Shown: piece by piece, positions 36,574 to 47,000 of the stretch
Numbering within the stretch: position 1 is the stretch's first letter
How the letters are laid out: each line of letters starts with the position of its first letter
DNA from: Colwellia demingiae
GTDB lineage: Bacteria; Pseudomonadota; Gammaproteobacteria; Enterobacterales; Alteromonadaceae
Reading direction: 5' to 3'
Length of the DNA stretch: 64,000 nucleotides
Assembly (NCBI RefSeq): GCF_007954275.1
Contig: NZ_VOLT01000006.1
Span: 62,001-126,000 of the forward strand
The notes under the pieces: model-generated
Databases searched by the model: none
What the model saw: only the letters and a program-made list of their open reading frames with translations
What the model was told of the DNA's origin: nothing
Made by a program: the position numbers and the translations under genes

Positions 36574-37740
36574 ATGTTAGAACTGTTGGAAAATCAGCCC
36601 CTATCACTTTATATTCATATTCCATGGTGTGTGGAAAAATGCCCTTATTGTGACTTTAATTCACACGCAGTCAAAAATGCGATTCCCGAGCAAGAATATG
36701 TAGCTGCGCTGATTACGGACTTAGATGCCGATATTGAGCGCTTTGGGTTAACCACCCGTCCCTTACATTCAATATTCATTGGTGGTGGCACCCCAAGTTT
36801 ATTTTCTGCTGCCTATATTGAAAGCTTGCTAAAACAAGTACTCGGTCGTTTTGACCATGCAGCAGATATAGAAATCACTTTAGAGGCAAATCCTGGCACG
36901 GTTGAAGCAGATAAATTTATTGGTTTTTTCAAGGCAGGTGTTAATAGACTCTCTATCGGAGTTCAAAGTTTTGCCTCTGATAAATTAATTAAGCTTGGCC
37001 GAATTCATGATAGTGACCAAGCTAAAGTAGCGGCAAAATTGGCAACAGAAAGTGGTGTCAGCAGTTTTAATTTAGATCTAATGCATGGCTTACCTAACCA
37101 ATCGTTAGATAATGCCCTTGATGATCTAAAAACGGCTATCAGCCTAAATCCTAATCATATTTCTTGGTATCAATTAACGATTGAACCCAATACCATTTTT
37201 CACTCTAAACCGCCTAAGTTACCTATTGATGATATTTTGTGGGAGATTCAGGATCAGGGCGTTAAGTTACTCAATGAAGCAGGTTATCAGCAGTATGAGA
37301 TTTCTGCATACGCTAAGCCAGGCTATCAATGTCAGCATAATTTAAATTACTGGCAATATGGAGATTACCTTGGCATTGGCTGTGGTGCCCATGGAAAAAT
37401 TACTGATAGTCGAACTCAGAAAATAATGCGTACCATTAAAGTAAAACACCCTAAGGGTTATTTAGATGATAATCGTGATTTCTTAGACAAATTATCACAA
37501 GTTGATGAAAGTGAACGCCCTTTTGAGTTCATGATGAACCAGCTAAGACTGCACAGCGCTTTTAGCATTGAACAGTTCCAAACAAGTACAGGCCTTAATA
37601 TAAGCGTGGTATTACCTTTACTTAAAGAAGCTCAACAAAAGAACCTCATGACATGTGAAGTGAGAGACAATGAAGAATATTGGTTGGTAACTCAACTAGG
37701 ACAACGATATTTAAATGACTTACTGGAGATATTCTTGTGA
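36574..37740 (+). CDS. hemW: Radical SAM heme chaperone HemW
   Basis: 388 residues. The 4Fe-4S radical SAM motif C-x3-C-x2-C is at Cys19, Cys23 and Cys26 (WCVEKCPYCDFNSH). IFIGGGTPSLFS (SAM binding), the HemW-type GLPNQS and the C-terminal HemW domain complete the family profile. HemW resembles HemN but lacks coproporphyrinogen oxidase activity in characterised cases and transfers heme to targets. It is 23 bp after rdgB and overlaps tadA by 4 bp (GTGA). Confidence 0.94.
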   Translation: MLELLENQPLSLYIHIPWCVEKCPYCDFNSHAVKNAIPEQEYVAALITDLDADIERFGLTTRPLHSIFIGGGTPSLFSAAYIESLLKQVLGRFDHAADIEITLEANPGTVEADKFIGFFKAGVNRLSIGVQSFASDKLIKLGRIHDSDQAKVAAKLATESGVSSFNLDLMHGLPNQSLDNALDDLKTAISLNPNHISWYQLTIEPNTIFHSKPPKLPIDDILWEIQDQGVKLLNEAGYQQYEISAYAKPGYQCQHNLNYWQYGDYLGIGCGAHGKITDSRTQKIMRTIKVKHPKGYLDDNRDFLDKLSQVDESERPFEFMMNQLRLHSAFSIEQFQTSTGLNISVVLPLLKEAQQKNLMTCEVRDNEEYWLVTQLGQRYLNDLLEIFL

Positions 37741-38285
37741 CGGAGCAATCCTCAGTAAACTCAACACTGACAGTAAGCACAGAAGAACAAGAACGACTTG
37801 ATTTAACTTTTATGCGAAGGGCCTTTGAACTAGCGCAACAAGCTGAGCAACATGATGAAATTCCTGTTGGCGCCGTGGTAGTGCATCAAGGAAAGATCAT
37901 TGGTGAGGGTTTTAACCAATCAATTATGCTTAACGACCCATCAAGTCATGCTGAAATGAATGCCATCAGACAGGCAGGAAAGTTTCTTAATAATTATCGC
38001 TTGCTTGACTGCACTTTGTACGTAACTCTCGAGCCCTGCCCTATGTGTGCTGGTCTGTTAGTACATAGTCGAATCAATCGCTTGGTTTATGCTTGCAGCG
38101 ATCTAAAAACAGGTGCTGCAGGCAGTGCTTTTAATTTAGTAAATAGCCCACAGTTAAATCACCAATTAGAAGTATGTTCAAGTATCCTGGAAGAAGATTG
38201 CAGCCAGTTGTTATCTTCATTTTTTAAGCGACGTAGAAAAGAAAAAAAACTAGCCAAAAAAGCCGCTAAAGACACCTTGGTTTAA
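37737..38285 (+). CDS. tadA: tRNA(Arg) adenosine-34 deaminase TadA
   Basis: 182 residues from a GTG that overlaps the hemW stop. Zinc ligands and the catalytic Glu are seen as HAE (His71, Glu73) and PCPMC (Cys101, Cys104). The N-terminus is about 12 residues longer than E. coli TadA and the C-terminus is Lys/Arg-rich. It makes inosine at the wobble position of tRNA-Arg(ACG) and is essential in E. coli. In E. coli tadA is next to mltF and purL; here a kinase/phosphatase pair lies between them. Confidence 0.95.
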   Translation: MTEQSSVNSTLTVSTEEQERLDLTFMRRAFELAQQAEQHDEIPVGAVVVHQGKIIGEGFNQSIMLNDPSSHAEMNAIRQAGKFLNNYRLLDCTLYVTLEPCPMCAGLLVHSRINRLVYACSDLKTGAAGSAFNLVNSPQLNHQLEVCSSILEEDCSQLLSSFFKRRRKEKKLAKKAAKDTLV

Positions 38286-38433
38286 CACTCAATAAATTAG
38301 ATTGTCTTGTTAACGAGAGGTTTTGGCTAACTTGTTAGCTTAAATTTGATATGCCACACACTTTCAGGTATTAATAGAGGCATAGCAACAGCAAAATAAT
38401 AATACTAAAAATAGCTAAAGGTTCTCACTACAC

Positions 38434-40779
38434 ATGGTCAAACGTTTTCTGCCCATCTATCATACGGGTTGGTTTTATCTACTTTTATTATTCTGGGGAT
38501 TTTCCTTTTGGTATGCTTCTATCGGCGGCCTAAACCAGATAAATCAATTAAATATTCAATGGCTAAGCCAACTTAAGTCGTCTCCTGTTTTATCGGATAA
38601 TAAACCGAGCTTAGATGTTAGCGATATTTTAACATTACAGTCCGAGTTCAATGGACAAAATATAAAATCAATAACGACTCTTTTGTCGTATTACCCCAAT
38701 AGTCAGATAACCTTCCTAGGTCAACAATCAAACAATTTTATCGATAAACTTGAGGATTACCTATCCTCAAAACCGCGTAAGAATAAAATTGTTATTGGCT
38801 CAAATCAAGTTACCTCAGCATCACCATTAAAGTCTCAAGCGACAATGCCTTTTTCACCATTACTTAATTGGTTCCGTTTTTCGTCAACAACAGACGCTGA
38901 GATGTTAAGTTCCAGGTACTTTATTTTTTCACCTTTATTGCAAAGTGAACGACAAGCCTTTCCTTTGATATGGCAAAAAAAAGGAATGTTATACCTCACT
39001 TTACCAGGCGAAATAGTAAAGCAGCTCAGTTCAAATACCGAACTACTCATCGAACAAAATTGGCAATTAAGCTTACTAACGAAGGCAAATACTTTAGCTC
39101 CTAAAAAATACCCTTTAGGCTTTTTTGGAGAAGTATTTATTTCAGGAAACTTACCCACGGTTAATCAAATAAATCGAAAAAAATCAGAGACTGCTTTACC
39201 TAGGTTAAGCTCTGTTAATCAGTTCATTCAACAATATTCTTCAAGCGCTAACATTAATTCTAGACCTAATTACAAAGTCATCTTCATTACCGATAATAAC
39301 TACTCTCAGGATAAAATACTCAAGCCATTACTTAGTAAATTGGTTCAAGAAGATTATGTGTATCAGAGTCTAGTTATTATTTTATTTGCTTGGTTGCTCT
39401 TGTTATTAGGTATTTCCCTAACCTGGTTCATAGGTCGATTATCCTTAAAGCAGCAATCGATTGGTGTACTTAGTTACGTCGTGTTGCTTTTCATTTTACA
39501 ATATTTCTTTTTCAATCAACGACAATGGCTTGAAGTTACCCCGATAATAATCTCGATAATGGGAACATGGCTTTTACTACTTGCTTATCAAAAAGAATAT
39601 AGGTTATTTTTAGCTGCACTTAATTACCAAGCTTCTTCGAACACAATTGAAGAAGTTACGGCGCCATCTAATGCCAAAGTAAAGCCCCAAATGAGGCAAA
39701 AAATTAAGTTAGGAATTAAATCTAAGATAAAAAATATACTAACTAACAAACGGGTGAAACCTCCCCAAGTAAAACACAGCAACTCTTTATCAGAAGAAAA
39801 CAACAATGCAGCGAGTCATAATCAATTTCCACCGATAAATAGGCCTTCACCCGTATCTAAAAATGATATTGAACAAACATTAGTTATAGTTGATAACCCT
39901 GTAAATATTAAAACCTCAATGAATCATCAGATGTCAGTTGAAAATTTTGGCCGCTACCAAGTAGAAGGGGTTTTAGGAAAAGGCGCGATGGGCATCGTTT
40001 ATCAAGGCGTTGATCCTAAAATAAACCGTCATGTGGCTATAAAAACATTACAATTAAGTGATGACATTGATTCGCCAGAATTTGGTGAAGCCAAAGCGCG
40101 TTTCTTTAGAGAAGCACAGACAGCGGGTGGTTTAAGTCATGCCAATATCGTCACTATTTATGATGTAGGCGAAGATAATCACCTAGGTTACATCGCCATG
40201 GATTTACTCACAGGCGCGCCATTATCATTATTTACTCAAGCTGATAAAATACTTCCTACGCCATTAGTTTATCAATTATTGATTCAGATAACTGATGCGC
40301 TAGAATATGCCCATAACCAAAATGTTGTTCACCGTGATATCAAACCAGCTAATATTATTTATGATGATGACTTGCTCAAAGTTACAGTAACGGACTTTGG
40401 TATAGCTTATGTCAGTGATAACAGTAACACCCGAACTGGCATCATTATGGGCAGCCCCTATTATATGTCTCCAGAACAAATATTAGGCTTAAAAGTTGAT
40501 GGTCGCAGCGACATTTTCAGCTTAGGCGTAACTTTTTATCAATTGCTTTGTGGCCACTTACCTTTTGAAGGAGAGTCCATAGCAACGGTGGCTTATCAAA
40601 TAACTAAAGCGAAGGCTATTGCCGTTAATCAACACAATACTAATTTACCAACAAGTGCGATGCGTATTTGTAGTAAAGCCATGCATAAAGATATTGATAA
40701 GCGCTTCCAATCAATGTCAGAATTTAAATTGGCATTAACGAATGCACTTAAACGAGATTTTAAAATCACGGCTAATTAA
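38434..40779 (+). CDS. Membrane Ser/Thr protein kinase with CHASE2-like sensor architecture
   Basis: 781 residues. One membrane helix (about 13-29), an extracytoplasmic domain (about 30-308), three closely spaced helices (about 309-390), a basic/polar linker (about 400-500) and a Hanks-type kinase domain (about 506-775). Kinase features: GKGAMGIVYQG glycine loop, VAIKTL catalytic Lys, VVHRDIKPANI (about 629-639), VTDFGIAY (DFG near 653), GSPYYMSPEQ. The helix-domain-three-helix layout is that of CHASE2 sensors, but the domain sequence is too diverged for me to confirm it. It probably works with the PP2C phosphatase encoded 170 bp downstream. Confidence 0.88.
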   Translation: MVKRFLPIYHTGWFYLLLLFWGFSFWYASIGGLNQINQLNIQWLSQLKSSPVLSDNKPSLDVSDILTLQSEFNGQNIKSITTLLSYYPNSQITFLGQQSNNFIDKLEDYLSSKPRKNKIVIGSNQVTSASPLKSQATMPFSPLLNWFRFSSTTDAEMLSSRYFIFSPLLQSERQAFPLIWQKKGMLYLTLPGEIVKQLSSNTELLIEQNWQLSLLTKANTLAPKKYPLGFFGEVFISGNLPTVNQINRKKSETALPRLSSVNQFIQQYSSSANINSRPNYKVIFITDNNYSQDKILKPLLSKLVQEDYVYQSLVIILFAWLLLLLGISLTWFIGRLSLKQQSIGVLSYVVLLFILQYFFFNQRQWLEVTPIIISIMGTWLLLLAYQKEYRLFLAALNYQASSNTIEEVTAPSNAKVKPQMRQKIKLGIKSKIKNILTNKRVKPPQVKHSNSLSEENNNAASHNQFPPINRPSPVSKNDIEQTLVIVDNPVNIKTSMNHQMSVENFGRYQVEGVLGKGAMGIVYQGVDPKINRHVAIKTLQLSDDIDSPEFGEAKARFFREAQTAGGLSHANIVTIYDVGEDNHLGYIAMDLLTGAPLSLFTQADKILPTPLVYQLLIQITDALEYAHNQNVVHRDIKPANIIYDDDLLKVTVTDFGIAYVSDNSNTRTGIIMGSPYYMSPEQILGLKVDGRSDIFSLGVTFYQLLCGHLPFEGESIATVAYQITKAKAIAVNQHNTNLPTSAMRICSKAMHKDIDKRFQSMSEFKLALTNALKRDFKITAN

Positions 40780-40795
40780 CAAGTAGTACAAACTA

Positions 40796-40878
40796 TATAC
40801 TCGTAACCAATCAAGATGTAAGTTTCAGAGTGCTTGAGCTATTTCAATTCAAGGCACTGTGATGAGATAATGGGTATA
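40796..40878. repeat. 83-bp miniature element R4 (TATACCCG family)
   Basis: It begins TATACTCGTAACCAATCAAG and ends GGGTATA. Its first 50 bases match the inverted right end of R2 (shared CAATCAAGATG/CATTCAAGATG and TTTCAGAGTGCTTGAGC-like blocks). It seems to be an internal-deletion derivative, lying between the kinase and phosphatase genes. Confidence 0.7.
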
Positions 40879-40949
40879 AATTAATCGGTTAAATAGCGAT
40901 GCGGCATAGATGCTGCGTAATAAGATAAAGGTAGAAACAGTTAACCCCT

Positions 40950-41693
40950 ATGAATTATCACATTAAATCCCTTTGTCATCAGGGCTCGATTCGAGACAAT
41001 AACGAAGATGCTATTAGTTATGGCATTCATAAAGAGCTAGATGTTGTTTGGATGCTAATTGCTGACGGTATGGGCGGGCACAATGCCGGTGAAATTGCTA
41101 GCGCCATGTTAGTTGACCATATCAAATATGCCTGGGGTAAAGTATCCATAACTAACCAAGCTAATTGGCTGACATGGATTACAGAGCAACTTAATGCCGC
41201 AAATTTAAGCATTCTTAAGCAAGCAAAAAACACAATGGGCCAACAAGGAATGGGTACTACAGGCGTATTAATGGTAATCGAAAATAATAAATGCCACCTT
41301 GGTTGGGTTGGTGACTCTCGAGCATACACGTTAAAAGATAAAAACTTAGTACAAGAAACAATTGATCACACCATGCTCCAAGAATTAGTCAATAAAGGTG
41401 CAATCAGCGCTGCAACAGCAAAGAGTGCTAAGACTAAAAACTTACTTTCACAAGCAATTGGTGTCCGAGAAAAAATAGTTGTTGATACCGTAACTATTGC
41501 GATAGATAGTGGTGATACTATTATGCTTTCAACCGATGGCTTACACGATTATTTAACTAACCGAGAAATCAATCATTACTTATCTGAATTCTCTATTGAA
41601 AAAAATGTATGTGATGATATGGTTGAGCAAGCTATAGCTAAAAATAGTAGAGATAATCTCACCGTAGGTTTAATCCATTTGAACGATAAATAG
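40950..41693 (+). CDS. PP2C-family Ser/Thr protein phosphatase
   Basis: 247 residues. Metal-binding motifs of PPM/PP2C phosphatases are present: RDNNEDAISYG (about 18-28), IADGMGGHNAGEIAS (about 37-51), GDSRAY, ML-STDGLHDYL (about 190-200) and the final Asp in SRDNLTVGLI. It is soluble with no signal peptide. It probably reverses phosphorylation by the kinase encoded just upstream; the pair resembles the PpkA/PppA and Stk/Stp arrangements, though no type VI secretion genes are near. Confidence 0.92.
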   Translation: MNYHIKSLCHQGSIRDNNEDAISYGIHKELDVVWMLIADGMGGHNAGEIASAMLVDHIKYAWGKVSITNQANWLTWITEQLNAANLSILKQAKNTMGQQGMGTTGVLMVIENNKCHLGWVGDSRAYTLKDKNLVQETIDHTMLQELVNKGAISAATAKSAKTKNLLSQAIGVREKIVVDTVTIAIDSGDTIMLSTDGLHDYLTNREINHYLSEFSIEKNVCDDMVEQAIAKNSRDNLTVGLIHLNDK

Positions 41694-41933
41694 AGTAAAT
41701 ATAGATTAATTCGGCATTTATTTGGATTATTTAGCCTAAGTGATGACGATGTAATCACTTATAAAGGCAGTTGCTCGAAGATGTTTTACTTATAGGACGT
41801 GTAAATAGCGATGATATTCAAGCTGGTGTAAAAATCAATAATAATGATTACCCACCATAGGCTTTAGCTAATTCCATTTGATGGAATAGCTATCAACCAA
41901 GGTTGATGATGTGCTCTTTGGCTTTAGTTTTAT

Positions 41934-42074
41934 CTAATTAAGTTGGCTAACGGCTGGCGATTCATGTAATTCAGTTATTGTTTGGTTAAAATGAGATTGT
42001 CTACGTGCGGTCATTTTATGATGCTGACGGTTTAACTGTTTTCTGCGTTGATTATTTTTCAATGGTCTTTTCAT
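41934..42074 (-). CDS. Candidate small basic protein (46 residues)
   Basis: An ATG frame of 46 codons in a 598-bp gap (41694-42291) otherwise without recognised genes. It begins MKRPLKNNQRRKQLNRQHHK and ends AVSQLN, and is strongly basic in the first 26 residues. GGAA lies about 8 bases before the ATG. No family was recognised, so its being coding is inferred from composition and start signals. An overlapping frame on the other strand (42005-42214) looks less protein-like. The remaining part of the gap has one hairpin (41867-41892, TTCCAT/ATGGAA core). Confidence 0.4.
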   Translation of the reverse strand: MKRPLKNNQRRKQLNRQHHKMTARRQSHFNQTITELHESPAVSQLN

Positions 42075-42291
42075 GTTGTTTTTCCAATTGGTTGTTAAAT
42101 AGTCAGATCACTATAGCCTGCTATCATGACAGTTTTATGACATTGAAAAGTATAGCAAGAAAACTATCATTTATTTTCTGTTATAAAAGCCAGCATAAAC
42201 TCTGCTTTAAGTAACAATATTTATATTAGAAAGTGCCTTAGCTAGAAAATAATTGACTATATTAATTCTAGCAATAAAGAGCTTCCCCCCT

Positions 42292-43836
42292 TTATTGAGC
42301 CGTTTCAGTTGCTAGCTCTTCCTCTTTTAAAGTACTTTCAGTAGCCTTTTCATCTGAAGTCGATTCATTTACTGATTTATTTACTAATAAAGCTTGTGAC
42401 TTCTCTTGCGCCAGCTCTAGTGCTATCGCCTGCTTTTTGGCTTGTTCATCTAGCCAACTTAAGGTGTCGTAATATCGACGAATATTATCGACGTATCGAA
42501 CGGGCTCCTCGCCACGTGCATAGCCGTGTTTAGTGTTTTTGTAATACTTTTTCTGTTGTAACAATGGCAAACGACTTTTAACTTCCACCCAACGGTCGGG
42601 ATCACCGCCTTGGCGTTGGGTAATAATTCTCGCATCATTTAAGTGACCAAAACCTATATTATAGGAAGCTAACGCAAACCAAATACGATCAGGTGTCGGA
42701 ATTCTATCAGGCATCATGGCAATCATACGCTTAAAGTACTTTGCGCCCCCCTGAATGCTTTGCTCTGTATCTAAACGGCTTTTTATACCCATTTGTTTCG
42801 CTGTTGCTAATGTCAGCATCATCATACCGCGAACACCTGTGTATGAGCGCGCTGTTGGATTCCAGTGTGATTCTTGGTAGCTAATAGCGGCTAGTAAACG
42901 CCAATCTAGTTCTTGCGCATATTTCTCAAAGAACGATCGATACTTAGGTAAAGTCCCTGCCACAGCTTTAATAAATGTTCTCGTTTCAACATAATTAAAC
43001 TGTTCAATATGACCATAGTATTTATCATCCAGCGCCAGCAAAGTACCATCGTGATGAACTGTGCCAAAAAACTCCACTAAGCTTGCTAAAATATCATCAT
43101 GACTATTTTTACTTACCATCCAAGCTAACGGCTCAGGTTCATTAATACTAAAACCAATACTAATCTCAGGGTAATAACGACGGTTAATCGCTAAGTTATT
43201 ACTATCAATAATAGTATAATCTATCTCGCCGCTTAAGACCTTTCTCAGTAGCTCTTCACTATCAAACTCTGTTGATTCTTGCCAAGCCAATTCGCTATTT
43301 GTTTGTTTTAGCTTTTCAAGATTTTCTACGTAACTTGACCCTGAGGTCACCATCAACGTTCCTGTTAAATCAGCAACTTTTCTCGGTCTAACATTACCTT
43401 GTTTAAACACTAACTTTTGACTAATAGTTTCATAGCTAGGAGCAAATCTAAAACGTTGTAAGCGTTTATCCGTCATTGATAATCCCGCAGCAAGTAAGTC
43501 AACCTCTCCGGTATTTAATTTAATAAAAAGTTCATCTAGGCTATACGTTGGGACAATACGTAATTCAACATTAAGTGAATCTGCATATTCTTTTGCTAAC
43601 TCATATTCAAAACCAGCAAAGCCATTTGCTGTGGTGTAATAATTTGTTGGGCCAAAAATCGTGCCTACATTGATATAACCTCTAGCCAAAATTCGAGACA
43701 AACTTGAAGAATCATTTTCTTTATCACAAGCACTTAATAGTACCGTGGTGAAAATAACCAAGAGCAACGAGGTAAACTTAACCACTAACTTACTAGTGAG
43801 CTTAGGTTTTATTGAAAAAGATAAATATTTAGTCAT
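42292..43836 (-). CDS. mltF: Membrane-bound lytic murein transglycosylase F
   Basis: 514 residues from the ATG at 43836; an ATG 18 codons upstream would put a polar tail before the signal peptide. Lipobox LLSAC puts the lipidated Cys at residue 37. Domains: a periplasmic solute-binding-like regulatory domain (about 55-285) and a C-terminal SLT goose-lysozyme-like domain (from about 300) with catalytic Glu in [15 protein letters not shown] (about 321) and GVRGMMMLT. It cleaves glycan strands to 1,6-anhydromuropeptides at the outer membrane. The Glu/Thr-rich tail is low complexity. It is divergent from purL, as in E. coli. Confidence 0.93.
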   Translation of the reverse strand: MTKYLSFSIKPKLTSKLVVKFTSLLLVIFTTVLLSACDKENDSSSLSRILARGYINVGTIFGPTNYYTTANGFAGFEYELAKEYADSLNVELRIVPTYSLDELFIKLNTGEVDLLAAGLSMTDKRLQRFRFAPSYETISQKLVFKQGNVRPRKVADLTGTLMVTSGSSYVENLEKLKQTNSELAWQESTEFDSEELLRKVLSGEIDYTIIDSNNLAINRRYYPEISIGFSINEPEPLAWMVSKNSHDDILASLVEFFGTVHHDGTLLALDDKYYGHIEQFNYVETRTFIKAVAGTLPKYRSFFEKYAQELDWRLLAAISYQESHWNPTARSYTGVRGMMMLTLATAKQMGIKSRLDTEQSIQGGAKYFKRMIAMMPDRIPTPDRIWFALASYNIGFGHLNDARIITQRQGGDPDRWVEVKSRLPLLQQKKYYKNTKHGYARGEEPVRYVDNIRRYYDTLSWLDEQAKKQAIALELAQEKSQALLVNKSVNESTSDEKATESTLKEEELATETAQ

Positions 43837-43920
43837 GGTCTCAATTGTGTCGTGTATTGTTCTAATAGCCAAGTACTTTTTACCTGACACTAGTGTTAAG
43901 TTTTTACTTGACTTTTTCCG

Positions 43921-43949
43921 TTAACAAAAGCCTTATTTTCAACTATAAT
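43921..43949 (+). promoter_or_regulatory. Sigma70-type promoter of purL
   Basis: -35 TTAACA (one mismatch to TTGACA) at 43921-43926, a 17-bp spacer and a perfect -10 TATAAT at 43944-43949. The purL ATG is 88 bp downstream of the -10. Confidence 0.75.
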
Positions 43950-43967
43950 ACGCGCGAAATTTTCGGT
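43950..43967 (+). promoter_or_regulatory. Possible PurR-like operator at the purL start site
   Basis: ACGCGCGAAATTTTCGGT directly follows the -10 hexamer and has CGAAA/TTTCG symmetry. It matches part of the PurR consensus (GC-AAA..TTT-G), but the central CG is missing. purL is a PurR target in E. coli; here it is inference. Confidence 0.3.
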
Positions 43968-44037
43968 TAGCGTTTACTATGCAAATTTAGCATATAAAGG
44001 CCAATCAAAACCTTACATAAAACTTGGTGATTACCCT

Positions 44038-47000
44038 ATGACGATGTTGATTAAAAACCTTCGTGGCGCTCCAGCACTTTCTGACTTCAGAGTTAAAAAA
44101 CTATTAGCTCAATGTGAACAGTTACAACTGCCAGTAAATGACATTTATGCTGAATTCGCCCATTTCGCTAAACTTAATCAAGAATTAAGCGCAAGTGAAG
44201 AGAAAGTTTTACAGCAATTACTTACTTACGGCCCAACAATTGAAGAACATCAACCTGCTGGTTTGTTTTTATTAGTGACTCCTCGTCCAGGCACTATTTC
44301 TCCTTGGTCATCAAAATCTACTGATATAGCCCACAACTGTGGTTTAGCTAAAGTGGAGCGTCTAGAGCGTGGTATTGCTTATTACGTAACATTAGAAAGT
44401 GATGCACAATTAAGCGCCAATCAAGAAACACAGTTAAACGCGCTATTGCACGACCGTATGATGGAAAGTATTTTTAATGATTTCGCCCAAGCAAGTACCT
44501 TATTCGCGAGTAGTGAACCAGGCGAGTTAACCGTAATTGATATTGAAAATGGCGGAAAAAATGCCTTAGTTCAAGCCAATATTGAATTAGGTCTTGCATT
44601 AGCAGAAGACGAAGTTAATTATTTATTCGAAAACTTCAGTAAATTAGGTCGCAACCCTCACGACATTGAGCTTTACATGTTTGCACAAGCAAACTCTGAG
44701 CATTGTCGCCATAAAATATTCAACGCAGACTGGACTATTGACGGCGTTAAACAAGAAAAATCTTTGTTTAAAATGATCCGTAATACCCATGAGATTAACA
44801 GTGATTACGTACTCAGCGCTTATAGTGATAATGCCGCGGTAATGGTTGGTAATAAGGGCGGTCGCTTCTTCCCTAACCCTGAAACGAATGTTTATGGTTA
44901 TAACCATGAAGACATTAAAATATTAATGAAAGTTGAAACCCATAACCACCCTACGGCAATTTCTCCTTACCCTGGTGCTGCAACAGGCTCAGGTGGTGAA
45001 ATTCGTGACGAAGGCGCAACAGGTATCGGCTCAAAACCTAAAGCTGGTTTAGTGGGTTTCTCTGTATCTAACCTACGTATTCCTGATTTTGTACAACCTT
45101 GGGAAACTGATTTTGGTAAACCAAGCCGCATTGTTACTGCTTTCGATATTATGATGGAAGGCCCATTAGGTGGCGCTGCATTTAACAATGAATTTGGTCG
45201 TCCGGCTATTTTAGGTTACTTCCGTACGTATGAAGAAGAAGTTAACTCGTTTAACGGTAAAGAAGTACGCGGTTATCACAAGCCGATTATGCTTGCTGGT
45301 GGTTTAGGTAACATTCGTGATGAACACGTACAAAAACGCGAAATTATCGTTGGCGCTAACTTAATAGCTCTTGGTGGCCCGGCCATGAACATTGGTTTAG
45401 GTGGCGGTGCGGCTTCATCAATGGCATCAGGTCAATCAGCTGAAAGTTTAGACTTTGCTTCTGTTCAACGTGAGAACCCTGAAATGGAACGTCGTTGCCA
45501 AGAAGTTATCGATAAGTGTTGGCAACTAGGTGAAGAGAATCCAATCGCCTTCATTCATGATGTTGGTGCAGGTGGTTTATCTAATGCTTTCCCTGAATTA
45601 GTTTCTGATGGCGGCCGTGGTGGTGTTTTTGAACTGCGTAATGTACCAAATGACGAGCGTAGTATGGCGCCTCATGAAATCTGGTGTAATGAATCTCAAG
45701 AGCGTTATGTTATTGCGGTATCTGACAAAAATTTAGCTGCTTTTGAACAAATATGTGCCCGCGAACGTGCACCCTATGCTGTTGTAGGTCGCGCAACTGA
45801 AGAATTACACTTAACCGTTACTGATGAACATTTCGCTAATGATGAGAAATTAAATACGCCAATTGATTTACCACTTGACGTATTACTAGGTAAAACTCCT
45901 AAAATATTTAAAGACGTTAAAACGGCAACCGCTGCTGGCGACTCATTAGATTTAAGCAATGTCACATTAACTGACGCTGCAGATAGAATTTTGAGCTTAC
46001 CAACCGTTGCTGAGAAAACGTTCCTTATCACTATTGGTGATCGTTCAGTAACCGGTATGGTTAATCGTGACCAAATGGTTGGTCCTTGGCAGGTTCCTGT
46101 TGCAGACTGTGGTGTAACTGCCTCAGCGCTTGATTCATACCACGGCGAAGCAATGTCTTTAGGTGAGCGTACTCCTGTTGCTTTACTAAACTTTGGGGCT
46201 TCAGCTCGTTTAGCTGTAGCTGAGTCACTGACGAACATCGCTGGTACTGATATTGCTGGTTCTGACGGTGAGAGGTTAAACCGTATTAAGCTTTCAGCTA
46301 ACTGGATGTCTCCAGCAGGTCACCCAGGCGAAGATGCCGGTCTTTACGAAGCAGTTAAAGCTATTGGTGAAGAGCTTTGTCCAGCGCTTGGTTTAACCAT
46401 TCCAGTGGGTAAAGACTCTATGTCGATGAAAACCCAGTGGGAAGAAGATGGCAAGAAAAAATCGGTTACTTCACCACTTTCTCTTGTTATTACCGCTTTT
46501 GGTGTTGTTGAAGATATCCGTAAAACAGTTACTCCTGAGCTAAGAACAGATAAAGGTGACACTCGCCTTGTTGCTATCGACTTGTCAAAAGGTAAAAAGC
46601 GTTTAGGTGGTTCATGTTTAGCACAAGTTTATAAACAGCTTGGTAGTGAAACCCCTGATGTTGACGATGCAGAAGTATTAAAAGGTTTCTTCAATGCGAT
46701 GCAAGCACTTGTTCGCGCTGAAAAGGTTATTGCTTATCATGATATTTCAGACGGTGGTTTATTCACTACCGTTACTGAAATGGCCTTTGCTGGCCATACT
46801 GGTGTTGATATTGATATCAGTAAAATATCAACCGGTGCTAGCGATGATTTAGCCACTTTATTTAATGAAGAATTAGGTGCAGTTATTCAAATTCGTGAAA
46901 GCGATGTTGACACCATTCACGCTATTTTAGCTGAGCACGGTGTTCTAGATTTATGTACTGATATCGGTCGACTCAATAACGAAGATACTATTCGCTTTAG

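Noticed and set aside
40950-41693. Type VI secretion post-translational regulation (PpkA/PppA) for the kinase/phosphatase pair
   Set aside because: No type VI secretion structural genes occur in the window, and the kinase has a large extracytoplasmic sensor unlike a typical cytoplasmic PpkA layout.
42005-42214. 69-codon frame on the plus strand after the PP2C gene
   Set aside because: Rich in Cys, Phe and Ser without domain or ribosome binding site, and it overlaps a more plausible minus-strand small frame.
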